Assembly: GCA_964019695.1 (NCBI GenBank)
Contig: OZ026525.1
Coordinates: 86,504,779-86,568,778 of the forward strand
Source of the DNA: Loripinus fragilis
Taxonomy: Eukaryota; Mollusca; Bivalvia; Lucinida; Lucinidae
Length of the DNA stretch: 64,000 nucleotides
Direction of reading: 5' to 3'
Below the pieces are notes generated by a model. The model made no database searches. It saw nothing but the letters and a program-made list of their open reading frames with translations, and was not told the origin of the DNA. The position numbers and the translations under genes were made by a program. The stretch's first letter is position 1. Each line of letters begins with the position of its first letter. Of the stretch, positions 21,806 to 35,000 are shown in pieces.

Positions 21806-22469
21806 GCTCCAGATAAGGCTGCGTATTGCGTATTTACGCAATTTCGAGAAACGTGAAAACGCAATTAAATTCATTTCTGTTCGTACAAAAACGCAATAAA
21901 AATCCTTGATACTCAATTCCACACTTTTTTGTAGCGTATGACGCTATAGTATCCAGTTTCCGATTGTCGTTTTTCGCATCTCAAGCTGTTGTTGGGTACA
22001 AATTTATAGACGATGTGGCGCCGAATCTAGTTTATTAAATTGTAAACCAGTCCAGGAACATTCTTGGCGCTGTTTAGCTATATACCCAATATTTACACTA
22101 TTACGACATTCGTTTCGCTTCACAGAAACAATGGCGTAAGGTGGGCGAAAAAATCCCAGAGCAATTGAATAATATCATATTGTGTCTTACCCTAATACCG
22201 CATTGGTGGTTCGAAGAATCAAAGATGGCTTGATAGATATGTTGGTTTTTCGAAATAAGTATGAAATAGCGGTCTAATATATACTAATATTGCCAGTGTG
22301 CTTTCTGAAAGTGAAACCGAAAGTAAACAAAAAAATCAAGAGCTTTCATTGCTTATTTGCTTTCAGATGGATACCCAATACAAAAACTTGAAATACCCAA
22401 TTTAAAATACCCAATTAAGCCGAAAAGAGGTGGGTAAATACCCAATTGCCTCCAATCCTTATCTGGAGC
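21806..22469. mobile_element. TIR element (GCTCCAGATAAGG ends)
   Basis: GCTCCAGATAAGG at the left and CCTTATCTGGAGC at the right. The interior has repeated ATACCCAAT phrases. A related element is at 30934-31338. No transposase recognised. Confidence 0.65.
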
Positions 22470-24385
22470 TATGACCCTGTTTTCTATAGCTTTTACCTAT
22501 TACCAAATTACCTGCTTGTTTTCATGGTTACAGTTTCTAAAAAATTATACAAAATTCATATTTTATACATCTGCATGATGAACTGTGTTGCCTGTGACCA
22601 TTATTGCCAATTAATATTGAAAAGCTTACAGAATAAATCTATTTTGAGGTAAACTTTTGGTATACCATGCTTATGACAATTTTCTTCGTTTTCTGTACTT
22701 TTAAAAATTGTTTAGGCCTCAGAAAATGTCAAATAAATCACCACATCATCATCTCCAATAGTTACTATTTATACTGGTATGAGGCATAATTTATCTGGTG
22801 TTGAAATACATGTGCTTTGTTTATGCTGATAGTACAGAAATTGTTAAATACCAAAAAACATAACCCTACCCCAAGTAACTCAACTGTCCATTCAGATTTC
22901 CATACATGGTGTATATTATCCAGGTGTGTTGAACTACATTACCATTTTCAAAAATAGTTTGCATGCGTTTTGCTTTTGTAAAGGTTGTACTGCAAGAAAA
23001 GAAACATATTCAGGGCTATTTGGTTATGACAGAAAATATTTACCCCAGGCGGTCGGAAATAGGTTGTTAAATTCCTGAATTTGCTACCACTGACCACTTT
23101 CTAAATGAAAGGCCTTGTCAGACTTACAAGAGGAAAATCAAAACTTTATAGCTCTATATTTGTTGCTTTTGGACTGATAGATAATATAAAGCAATAAACA
23201 AAACAATGGAACTTAAAAATAAATAAAACGACACAAAATACTTCTTAAGCAGTCGAAAACTGGTTTTGCCAGGATATAACCTCCGGGCCAGATTTAGGTG
23301 ATCAGGTTCACAGGTCAAAGAATGTTAAAAAATTACTTGCCTATCTTCCTCTGGCCGCTACAGCCGACAGTGGACCTGTAGCTGGGCCAATACAAAATCA
23401 CTTGATTAATAACATACCATTTTAACTTTATAATAAAATAACTCATCTGCATTAATGCATAATCAGACTAGTATTTCACTTTAAACTATTGAGTTAACTC
23501 ACATAAAATTGGTCTCTTTGCAAGAAACCCTGATTTAGCTCAATGCAAAAAAAAAGGGCATAGACCAGCATGTGTATCTGCTCAGTCTGATCAGTGCTTT
23601 GTATTTGCTTACTGAAAAGTATAATAATAAAAATAACTTAACTTGAAACATGCAAAATTTCAATATCCTAGCTATAGCCTCAATGGCTATGCCAGCTAGA
23701 TTGAGACTTAACTCGTCCCAAGCCCCATAAATATTTTTTATCATGAGACCTTAAGGATATTTATCACAGATGTAACTAAGTACAAAAATACCCATATCAT
23801 TTCATGATTTCGGCTGCAGGTCCAGACAATGTACCCTACCAGATAAGAGCATGTATTTGAAAATTATTTTTCATATTCCTCATTAAAACAGGTTTTGTGG
23901 GTACTCAAAAGAACCATCTAAATGAGACACTTATTTTCAGCACCCAAAACACATGTTTAAACTGTTAGATAAGGGGAAAAATCACAATTTTACGCCAGGT
24001 ATTTTATTTAACTGGACATTAATATTAATCCTTTATATCCAATACTTTAACTCCTCATCATACATATCCTAAATTTTCTGTGTTCATATGAAATGAGTCC
24101 TATTAACAATAATTTGATTTTGTACCCAGCAAATACTCCAATCACAGGGCTTTAGATAAGCTTTATTTTCAAAAGAGTACAGTACTCATCCATTTTTTAA
24201 AAAAGGAGGACTATTTGTCTTAAAAACATACACCAAGAAACGACAAAGCTATTTCAACACGCTGTTCAATTGAGCCTGGGCTTATGCATGTTTTCCTAGG
24301 TTAATCATTAACAAGAAAGCCAACAGTAAGATAATGAATTTCTCTTTAGCATAATATGTTTTTTGGTTTTGCAGAAAAACAACAC
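22470..24385. other. AT-rich; repeat fragments only
   Basis: No supported exon. 23895-24010 carries a degenerate family Q repeat (GTGGGTACTCAAAAGAACC). 23560-23610 carries a GTGTATCTGCTCAGTCTGAT fragment. Confidence 0.4.
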
Positions 24386-24387
24386 AT

Positions 24388-24425
24388 GGGGGGGGGGGTG
24401 GGGGGGGGGGGGGGGGGGGGGGGGG
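24388..24425 (+). repeat. poly-G tract
   Basis: About 38 bp of nearly pure G with one T. A second G-rich stretch follows at 24508-24535. Its length in an assembly is unreliable. Confidence 0.9.
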
Positions 24426-24539
24426 TTGCGGGAGGAGAAGAATTTTTGGAGAAAATAGTGTCAATTGTAGCATTCTGAGTCCCCTTTTGGTGGCATTTGC
24501 ATGCTTTGGGAGGGGGTGGGTGGGTGAGGGGTTGTGTGA

Positions 24540-25510
24540 AAATTTTCAAAATATAGAATCTAAACTAGATGCTACTTAAAAGGTCAAGAAAAAGATGATC
24601 TGAATGATTTTATTCTCATAGGTCATAAGAAAGACCGGAAAACGATAGGAACGACTTTTTTATAAGCCAGTACTTGTTTGGATTTTGTGAATTGGATTCT
24701 CGCAACATCGGTCTCCTGATCAATTTTCTAAAATGAAAAAGCAGCTGGGTTTCAGAGATGTTTTATAGAAAATGCTGTACCGTCTTGCAAGAAAACAAAT
24801 GCACTTGAATGGCTTTATTTTTATAACTTTCTTCCATGGCATTTTTTTGCAGACAGCTTGTCGTGAAACCGAAAGTAAAACAACATCCTTGGTGAATTCT
24901 GATTGTTTCCGCAAGCTACAATATTGATCCGCGGGAGACTTACCCCTGTTTCATTTCTAACTGATCTATATTTAGAATGCGGTTACGAAGATTGTTGATG
25001 CATCCATAATAAAACGAACATGCCTGAAGATTAACAAATTTGGATTTCCTCTACATTTTTCCTAGCGTGTAAACAAGAAACGAAATATTACATTTCGGAC
25101 ATTACGCTAGAGGGAAAATCATAAAATGCGTAATGCTTATTTTGTTTTTCATACATGATACGCACTAGAATTTAAATATGCATATCCTGCCTGATATTTA
25201 CGTAATTTATGCAGTAGGCAAGCTTATCTAATGCCCTGAATCAGCCTGGGCATCCAAACATAATGGTCAAATGGGCCAGCATGAGATTTTGATACCACAT
25301 TTTTGTGCAGCGAAGACTCAGGCGACTCACCAGAGCCTTCACTGCTTGCAATCACAGAGTAGGGATGTAGATGAAGGCTATGACCAAAATTTAGATCCTG
25401 AGCGTTGCTGGTTACATCAATATGAGAATTTATTGGAGGAATTTGCCCTAATGCAATAATCACCTATATCTTGTGTGCTGGCCCTTATATTTTTTACAAA
25501 CCATTTTTTT
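24540..25510. other. no gene seen
   Basis: Stops in all frames and no splice-bounded coding segment recognised. 25255-25440 contains weak similarity to the CAGCGAAGACTCAGGCG dispersed repeat. Confidence 0.4.
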
Positions 25511-25515
25511 TACTT

Positions 25516-25828
25516 GGCTGCATAGCGCAGTCGGTGACGTGTCTGGCTACAGATGTGTGTCTGACTGCAGACCAGGGGTCCTGATTTTGATCACGGCCCG
25601 GTCCCATACTTTCGTGGAGATTGATCATGAAATAATTTCTACGGTCATTCTCCTGCCTTCTACTGAAACATTCAAGAAGGTTTGTTGTCAGTTACAAGCA
25701 AAAGTATGTCCACAAAAGACTGTTTATTCCGAGCTTGCCCAAGAAAAAGTGCGGTTAGGTGAACTGACCGTCCTGCAATGACCATAGCTGTTGATTGGGA
25801 TGTAAAGCAACAAAACAAACCAACCAAT
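25516..25828 (+). mobile_element. SINE family 2
   Basis: GGCTGCATAGCGCAGTCGGT head with a partial duplication of GTGTCTGACTGCAGA, body CATACTTTCGTGGAGATTGA, and tail GGGATGTAAAGCAACAAAAC. Confidence 0.85.
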
Positions 25829-25835
25829 TGCTTTT

Positions 25836-26750
25836 AGCTCAAACCTCGATCAATTTGAAGTGAAAACTCTGGACAAGTGGTCAATGAGACAACTGCTCAT
25901 GTACAAATAACTTTAGAGAGACCAGTCCAGTGTTTGCAGTATTACCACACAATAATAAGTTTATTTTATAGTCTCAGGGATTTTTTTTTTTTTGTGTTCT
26001 CATGGACCAAATTTCGACCCCATTCCTAATGGAATTTAGGTGACTTTTTTCCCAATTTTTGAAAAAAATCCCAATCTTCAAAAACAAAAAATGTTTTTTT
26101 TTTTGAAGATTGGGATTTTCATTCAGTCAATACACACACACAAGCTACAGTGGTGATGTTCTCTTTCAATTTAATGGCAATAGTAAGTGTAATAGCTAAT
26201 TTGTTTTTTATTGACCAAAAATGACATAATTGCACATTGACTATAAACAAATTTCCCAATTTAGGGGTTTACCACGCTCCTTTTCCCAATCTGAAAGGCC
26301 CTAGGGTCCCCCCTTCCCAAAATTGCAAAAAAACCTCGGAGTCTATTTCAGTATAATTAAGCGAGATGGCGTTTTGTTAAACTTGACTGGCCCCTGTGCA
26401 TAGAATGAAGTTAACCCCTTCATTTGCTACGAAAAAAAATAATCTGAAAATGTCATCTGCTGCTTGTAAATGCTTATATAAAGGACTAATTAAAGCATAC
26501 AAACAATGTGGACCCAGATCAGACTGCTCCTAGGAGCAGTCTGATCTAAGTCCACACTGTTTTCTGCAGACGTTTTAAAAGGACCAACAGACACACAGCA
26601 GATCATAGTCACAATTAAACTGGTCAAAATAAGTTAAGCCACATGTCACTTTTTCCATAGCCATAATGTTAAATCCCCAAAGTTTAGTTATTTATTTAAA
26701 CAAATCGAAGGTATTTGAGATTCTAACTCCATCCAAGTTAGACAACAATA
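25836..26750. other. repeat fragments, no gene
   Basis: 26050-26120 contains complementary runs (AATCCCAATCTTCAAAAA / TTTTTGAAGATTGGGATT). 26409-26590 is a group 2-like repeat with core CAGATCAGACTGCTCCTAGG and its complement. Confidence 0.5.
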
Positions 26751-27690
26751 TATACTTAAAGCCAAAAGTAACTTTACACTGTTATCATATATACCATTTC
26801 TGGGTATTGGTGAGTGGTATTTTAAATGTGTTTAAATTCATATTAAACTTAAATCAATTATTCATATGACAGTTGAATTTCATGCTGTTACTGTCATAAA
26901 TGCAACCAAAATGCCCCAATGAAAGAAGCAAGGGGGCAAAATAAACTTTTCCAAAGTATCACTTTTGGATGTGTTACTGTAGCTTTGCGATTGGACATTT
27001 TTTAATTTTAAAGAACCAGTCTGAAAGACAGGCTATTGAATTGTTGTTTAAAGTTCAAATCAGCCCAGGTCACATTTCTAGTAACTCAAATGAGAGTTGT
27101 GTTTTTACTATCATACACCCTTTTGTGAACTTTAGTGCTTTCAATGGAATTAACCATAAGAAATTGTTTGTCGTTTTTCTTCCAAACCAATGGGAATTTT
27201 TATCAGATTATCTTGTCACATACTCATGGCAGAAGTCCCAACAAATCGCTTATAAAAAAATCCAAATGTCATCTGAGATAAGGCTTTTAGCAGGGACTAA
27301 AGTTTACTATTGTTTTAATTCAAAGGGAGATAATTTCAAAGTGAAACAACTTTAAGATGCTACCAAAAACAAACTATACGTCAGAGACAAAATGTCTTGC
27401 AGTATTTTTAATGGGCAATCGATTTTCCTTAAAATGGCGTGTTCAAATCGTAGCTTTACTTTAGATTTTGTTAGGAAATGCTGATTTTGTGCTTTTAATT
27501 AAAGCATAGATAACTCAAAAGAAGATTAATTTACATAAGTTGTTGAAGATTAATTTACCTAAGTTGTTTTTCGTGAATTAGGTTTAGGGCGGGTACCAGC
27601 ACCTCATCGCAATATTTAATTTGGTTAAATCAAAAACAGTAACGATATATTCAGGAGTTCAGTGTAAAGTTACTTTTGGCTTTAAGTATA
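26751..27690. mobile_element. TIR element with perfect 31-bp ends
   Basis: TATACTTAAAGCCAAAAGTA... at 26751-26781 is the exact complement of 27660-27690. Outer TA dinucleotides fit Tc1/mariner-type insertion. It contains a 128-codon plus-strand frame (26969-27352) without catalytic acidic motifs or any family I recognise. Confidence 0.82.
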
Positions 27691-28008
27691 TTAAGTATAA
27701 TTAAACAAAGTTTCGATCGCAAATACCAATATTCCTTGGATATGTGCTAAATTTTTCAAGAGTATCCAAATTTTTGCCAATTTTGCTATAGGAAAGATAG
27801 GGAACGAAACAGGACGTTTACTGGAATTTGTGAAGCTCTTTGGAAAACTAATTTATAAAATAGAAATCTAGTAACATGTTGAGAGGAAACATTATTGCTA
27901 CTTCGCTGAAAATTTTACAGAAAAATCATTATTCAGTATAATGTTATGGGAAATCAAACATGAATATATTTACATTAAGTCTATGGGGAAATTTTCTACG
28001 GAGCTTAA

Positions 28009-28014
28009 TTTATT
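28009..28014 (-). promoter_or_regulatory. candidate poly(A) signal for ARMC5
   Basis: AATAAA on the minus strand, 25 nt past the stop codon. Use of this site would give a very short 3' UTR, so other downstream signals may be used instead. Only the hexamer itself is seen. Confidence 0.35.
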
Positions 28015-28038
28015 TTGACCAGTTTAGCGGCCGATGAG

Positions 28039-29038
28039 TTAATCAAGCATTAGGTCTGTTAAAGTATTCATAAAAACTCCAACAAACTTGGAGCTCAAAA
28101 CTTTTTGAAACCAAAACAAGAGCTGATTCGTGGACCGCGCATCAACCAGCAGGCATGAAACTGCCGCTTTCTGAACCTTAAAATTATCATACATAACTGT
28201 GTACTCAAATATATCAAAAGCTGTCGATGGAACAATGTATTTATCGTACAATAAGCTCGCCAAATCTGATTTCAGTTCATGCAACAAGTACTTATCTGCT
28301 TCTCTCAGTACCTTCAATAATCTTCTTGATGATTTCACTAAAACTTCACAGTTTGAGAAAAAATCCACAACATTACAGCCTTCCATTTTGCACCCATGCA
28401 GATAGTGTAGAATATATCTAAATGCAAACTTTGAAGTATGCGGAAGCTCGATTTCTGACTGGCAAGATTCGGTGTAATGACCTTCCAACATTGCCTCAAA
28501 CATTTCGGAGGATTTCGACAGCCTGTTTCTGTTTGCGGCAAATTTTTCGCCTTTTACGAGAAATGTTACGTCTTTGTTCAAGCACGTATGGCACGAGGAT
28601 AACACACAAGATGATGATATATGAGTTAGGCCCTGGTATGTGCAGCTATTTTTAGCCCTGTCACACTCAGAATGGCCAAAATTCCACGAAGTTTTGGCCA
28701 TTCTGGGTGTGACAGGGCTAGTCTTTGATGTGTTATATACAAAATGCCCCCTAGTGGCACCCGTACCCTCCAACTTTGAAATGTCATCTTCATCCATTTT
28801 CTGAACCAAGCTGATTCTTGACAACGAATTTATGTAACTCGCCGTCTTTTCCAACGAGATCTTTGGACTAGATTCTTCGCGAGAACTCTGAAATCGTGTT
28901 CTGAAATTCAGGAGGTGAGCTATCAGAGAGAGTCCTTGAACTATGACCTTGAACTTGTATGGCTGTTTCTCCTCTAGCATGGTGAAGACACTGTTGAAGA
29001 TGTCTAGTCTGTTGAAGACATCTATGGCACCTTGATTC
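28039..29038 (-). CDS. ARMC5: ARMC5 exon 8, terminal exon with BTB domain (residues 1070-1402)
   Basis: Last exon, 1000 nt; acceptor TATTTTTAG|G and stop at 28039-28041. After RNQGAIDVFNRLDIF comes a linker that carries a palindrome-derived stretch (28653-28720). Then comes a BTB/POZ fold, about residues 1222-1330: DVTFLVKGEKFAANRNRLS, SSEMFEAMLEGHYTES, and HYLHGCKMEGC, which parallels human LHHLHGCRGCG. The BTB domain is the expected CUL3 contact. Confidence 0.93.
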
Positions 29039-32000
29039 CTAAAAATATAAGAAACAGGAAATCAGGACTTTAGTTAAAAGTGATAAACCAAAAAAATAAT
29101 TTTCTTATTTCTCAACCAAAACATATGTTGTGGGTACTCAAAAGAACCGTCTCAATGAGACAGTTCTTTTGAGCACCCAAAACATATGTTAACAGATGGG
29201 TAAGAAAATAGTTACAATTTTACGCTCAAAAATTTTGTTTATCTAAACCTATGCAGGATGCGAAGAATTAAGAAATACATCACCATAACTCTGGTAGTTT
29301 TTTGTTTGATTTGACTCTTTACGTCCCATCAAAAATCTTTCAGTTAAACAGGGACGGGTCTTCATGGGTTGAACCAGTACTAAGCTAGGATAGATGTGTC
29401 TTGCTTATGAACCACAACGCAGTGAAGCCGGTGAGGCTCGAAACCGCTGCCCCTCGGTCTTGAGTCAAGCACTCTACCACTGAGCCACTGCGCTACCTAA
29501 CTCTGGTAGTGTTCCTAAAAGATTTTTTTTTTTTAAAGTTCATTTTGAAAAAAAGTCAGCAGACGACAAAAAATCATGAAAAATTACCCAGCATGCAAAG
29601 TTAAGATATTTACCTGCACAGGAAGAGGACAGAGAGACAAGCATTGTCCCTACTCTGATCATCTTGCTTGACTAGTTTCTCTACAACCCCTCTTCCATAC
29701 GGACTCTCGGCAACTCCAGAAATATCCTCTAGAAATGATATCCCACACTTCCCTGCATCACACACTTCCTCTTCCTGTTTGTGATAGAATCCTGAAATAA
29801 AACTTCCTATACATTATAGGACTCAAGATAGTTAATTACCCAGCATGCAAAGAGTTCAGGAAAAAAAAAAACATGCAAATAGTGTAGATGGAGATAAGCC
29901 ATCTTTTGAAGACCTACATTTGCAATGCAGCATATATATGCCTTGTTTCAGGATTTGGTTTATGTGGAAGTGACTGGTAAAGTAGCAAATGATAGTAAAA
30001 CTAGTATTTTTTTTTTTCGAGAAAAAAGCTGTTCCCCCACTTTCAAATGCTCTAATTTGACATATTTCACTCTGCTGTGACCTTGAAAATTAGGCCAAGG
30101 TCACCAAAACCTTCACCAAAGTCTTCATCATGCCCCAATGTTCAATCCATGTAAATTTGGTTCCAATCTGCCCACTAGTTCAGGAGATATCTTGCGTACA
30201 AGAAAATGTCAAGCCAACAAGATCTGTATCAAAACTATGGTCTCCCTCCCCTTTGTTGGGTTTAGGAGTAAGAGAAAATATACAAGTTAGCAAGTGCTTA
30301 GTTTGATCACTGACAGCAAAGGGGCATACATCAAGAATTATGAATACCAAACAAGAGGGCCAAGTGGCCCCTGGAGTTTTTAAAGAAAACTTTAGTTTCT
30401 TACAATTTGTGCACTGTTTTTTTTTCTTCTTTTTTCCCAAGGTAAGAAGTGTTTGAATAATTTGAACATTTTTTAACTCTTTCCTGGCTAGTGGCGACTT
30501 TTGACATAGATCTGCTTATAACTTTTGCAAACAGTTTGGATCCAAACCGTTTGACACTCTGATAGTGTTTCTGAAAGAACTTTTTGAAAAAGTTAATTTT
30601 GAAATAATCTAGCAGGCAACAACAACAGCATGAAAAATTGACCGACAGAATGTCGGTCCTGATCTGGATCCAAACCGTTTGGCTCTCTGATAATTTTCAT
30701 GAAAGAACTTTTTGAAAAAGTTAATTTTGAAATAAGTAAGCAGACAACAGCATGAAAATTTACCCAGCATGCAAAGAGTTAATTACCCAAATTTAGTGCT
30801 GGCCTCGAGGTTATAAAACTTGAGTAAAGTCTCAGACTCAAAATAAAGCGCAATGATTGGCTGCTTGCGGACATGTGTCCGCAAGCAGCCAATCATTTGG
30901 CTTCATTTTGAGTCTGAGAATGAACTCAAGCAGGGCTCCAGATAAGAGGGGGTAAAGGGTATTTCAGCATTAATTTTTTGGAAATCAGCATTGAAAATTC
31001 AATTGAAGGATAAAAGTACCCTTTGCAGTTTGAGGCTTTATCACTGATATTCAATTTATGTGGTGAAATCTTTTATGGTTAGTAAGAAAAACACCTAGTA
31101 ATATACACCAAGTGTATAAAGCTTGGAAATTTTCCTAAAAATGTAACATGTATTTAATAAATAAATACAATAAACTTTTTAAGCAAATAAAATGGGTCTT
31201 TTCACGAGGCTTTGCAACAGAAGTGATACTTCTAGGACTAAATTTCTGCAATTTGATATTTTAGATAGGGAGTAAAATACTCATTAAATTAAAAAGTAGG
31301 GGGTGAAATATCCATTGGTCCAAATCCTTATCTAGACCACTGCTCAGGTTTTATAACCTCGAGGTCTGGGCCTACTGGCCCAAATGAAGTTTTTACTATC
31401 AAGTCCTTACCTTTAATTTCTCTCTTCATCCACTCAGATGAACCACTCAATCTTTGTCTTTTAGATGGATACCCTTCGTCGTCCGACCTCTCTTCAAACA
31501 GTGAGAACCTATCAGAATCTGAGGTCCCTGACGATATACTGCTTGACCTTGACCTAAAACCAGACGACACTGTTTTCTCTTCCCTTTTCAGCTGATTGAT
31601 TCGTTTAAGAACTGAAGGAATGTTTTCCGCTCCGAGCAGCTTTTCATAGATTATTACAGGAATTTTTAGCATCAGTAGCCGCATGAAGCAATGAGGATTT
31701 CTAAACACCCTTGAAAGCAGCCGGGCAGCTCTAGCCAGAGGAGCCTCCATTTCAATAATGTAGTCAAGTAGACATGAGATTGTTTCTGTAGAAACGAAAT
31801 GTAATGTTGGATTTGTCATTTGCGACACCCGAGACAGCAGTATCAGTATACTGTTTTCCATGCTGTTATCAGATTTCTTTCTCTTTTTACAAGCTTTCTG
31901 AACATTCTGTTCCTCAGAATATGAATCATCAACCACCATCATTTCCTCTCCAGTAAATAGTGGATCATTGAGTTCCTTCTTTTTAAAGCCTGAACAACCC

Positions 32001-35000
32001 TCATCAGATTTCTTTTCTAGTGTATCAGGAGCTACTCTACTGTCAACACATTCTGATGCATCTTCGCAAGCCAAGGGTACTAACTCTACTTCGTTCCTTA
32101 CGCACGTAAGGAACGAAGTGGAGTTAGTACCCTTGGTTTGCGAAGATGATTCTGATGATTGAACAGTGTTTTTCATTTCATTCAAGTTTGTATCCACACA
32201 ATTTGCTTCAGTCTCCGAGTCGGAATCAGAATTCTGACTCTCTCCTGGACTCCACAGCCATCTATGACCTTCTATACCTTCTCCAGTACTGGAAACCTCT
32301 GAATCTAGATCTAACCTTCTACAAGCAGAACTAGATCCCGGAATAGAAACACCTTCATACGCATCGCTTTCAAGTCCGGAATATACAGGCTGGTTCTCCA
32401 TAACTACTGGACTTCTTCTATCTGACAGTGGACTATAGTTTGGTGAACTTAAAGGGGAATAATAAGACACATTGCTGATTGGGCTGTAGGCTTCGGAACT
32501 TTTATCCAGCGCCGAGTGTGGGGAAAAGCTTTTCTTGCATTTAGCGCCAGAACTATACTCAGTCTCTGTGAAACTTTCTGACACCATTTGGTAAGTAGGA
32601 CTATCCATGCTATAGACCTTTGTGTTTCTAGAAGTTGTAGGTTTACTATCAGGGCACAGTACTGACAATTGCAGTGGATCATCACTTCCGATACTTTGTT
32701 CAATTGTCATCAAGGTTTCAGCATCATTTGTTTCCATCGACATTTCTCCAAGATCCCTATGACTAGTAATTGATCCTCTTTCGCTGTCATCTTCAACTGG
32801 TTCATTTTTATTGGTAGTGTTTCCATCGTCATTCTGCCTTGCAATTTTAGATATATCTATGTCATTGTCCCTTTCTCTGGTTGTTATTTTTCTACTGGTT
32901 TTAGTCATATCATCATTATATACAGATTTAACTTTTCCAGTTTTATCTATTTCTCCAGCTTTAACCTTTCTCATTTCTCCAGCTTTAACATTTCCCATTT
33001 CCCCTACCTCAACTTTTTCAAATTCTCCAGTTTTATCGCTTCCTAATTCTTCACATTTTTCTTCTCTATTTTTCTTTTCTAATTCTTTAAGTTTATCTTT
33101 AACATTTCCCATTTCCCCTACCTCAATTTTTCCAAATTCTTCAGTTTTATTGCTTCCTAATTCTTCACTTTTTTCTCCTCTATTTTTCGTTTCTAATTCT
33201 TTAAGTTTATTTTCTCCCATTTCCTCACAATCAGCCTCCTTTGAGGCTGATTGTGAGGAAATGTGGGAAGATAAATTTGTTGTATTTGAATCTGTTGAGC
33301 TGCATGCACCACCCACACTGGTAGAACAACACATCACAGAATCGTCATCCAGATATGATCTAAGATGACGTATAAGTACCGGTACTAGGCCATTGTCCAG
33401 CAATGTATCGAAACTAGTCTCATCGTAGAGAAAACACACAAGAGCACTCACTATTCTCAGATGCAATGTCTTGTAAGAATCATCCTTCAGATATGCTATA
33501 AAGAGTTTCAAAACTCCATCCTCTCTCAACTTTACCCTGTTCACTGCTTCCTTACAGCAAAGACATAATACACTGACTACCTTCTCCTTTGCCGTAAAAT
33601 CTTCAACTTTCACAAAGTTTGTGAACAATGATATTCCTCCGGCGTTGCCGAATGCTGGCCGAAAGTTATGGTGCTCCGAGAGATTAATAAGAAACGAAAG
33701 AGCATCCTGGGAGGATTCCAGTTCTGTGTCCTTGGCAACAGAAATGAGGTGTCCAATTTTCCCCGAAGAAACAACTTGGCTGGCAAACTGTATCGTGTTT
33801 CTGGAAAGATAAAGTGAAAAAAAATCATATGACATTGTCTCTGAGAGTGAAATAACACCATGCATTAAAATCGATAAACTACTAGTGGTTAATAGATTTT
33901 CGGGAAATGCTATGAAATGATGCTTTCAACGTCACACATATGGCAAAACCCTAACGTTTAAACGCCAAAAATATGATTTCAAATCATTTTAATTTCATAT
34001 GATAAATAGAATATAACATTCGTGCTCTTGTATTATTGAATTTATTAAATTTGTTGCGAAAAAGAGATAAAATGCTCAGCAAGCCTCGCATTTCATCTCT
34101 TTTCCCCAACTGGTTTAATTAATTCATTAAAACATGATCACTCGTGTAAGATCCTCTATAAATATATATCGTTGACTCTTGATGACTAAAACAACAGAGG
34201 ACCATAAAATCCTGAAGCGCTCACACGATACTGAGTGACAAGAATTCTTTAATATAAAGTTTTGACTAGGTCAAGGTCAACCAAGGGTGTATCATTTGAA
34301 CAAACTTTTAGGGCCCACATAAATGATATCACATACCAAGATCTAAGATACCAAGATCCAAGGGCAATATGGCCTTTTCGTTTCTGAAAAGATTTTTGGA
34401 AGTTTTTTCTAACATGGGCTTAGCAGTCATTTTCGTTATGTGACCTGGATCACATCCCAAGGTCATAGGCATTCTGGTTCTGCAGAAGATGTTTTGATGC
34501 ATTTTTACCCTATATATGTGTGTTATGGCCATTTAAAGAAACTCTCATACCACCGCCCTAGTGAGTCTCTGTATGAAGTTGTCTGCTTTTCTCATCTGCT
34601 GAAAAATTTTAAGAAGCCTCTATGGCAAACAGTGCGGACCCAGATCAGACTCTGTTCTGGGTCCACACATTTTGCTTCTATACTTAATTCGTCAATAAAG
34701 TTAGGCAATTATTTGCAGCAGACGACTTTAGCAGACGACATTTTCAGATGCATTTTTTTCTTAGCGCTTTAAGGGTTTAATTAGCCCTGTGATTTCAGAT
34801 AAGAGATTTGTAAATGTTGACTGAGGGGCCATCACAGACTGACGGATGCCGGAGACTTTGGTATACTAATAGCCTTCGACTCAGGTGAGCTAACAAGTGA
34901 ATATGACCAGGAAATGTGACAATCACAGACCAACCCATGCTACTAAGAGGAAGAGCAACAAGAACACATTATAGGGCTCAAAAATGAGCCATGACATGTG

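Noticed and set aside
24282..24549. Proline-rich minus-strand frames
   Set aside because: Produced by the poly-G tract.
31328..31410. C-terminal continuation of the large ARMC5 exon to the stop at 31328
   Set aside because: A strong donor AAAG|GTAAGG at 31411 joins in phase to the well-matching exon at 29614-29791; the read-through peptide has no family similarity.
32811..33368. 185-codon plus-strand frame
   Set aside because: It is the antisense of the ARMC5 low-complexity linker; its Ser/Pro/Phe pattern is the complement of Lys/Glu repeats.
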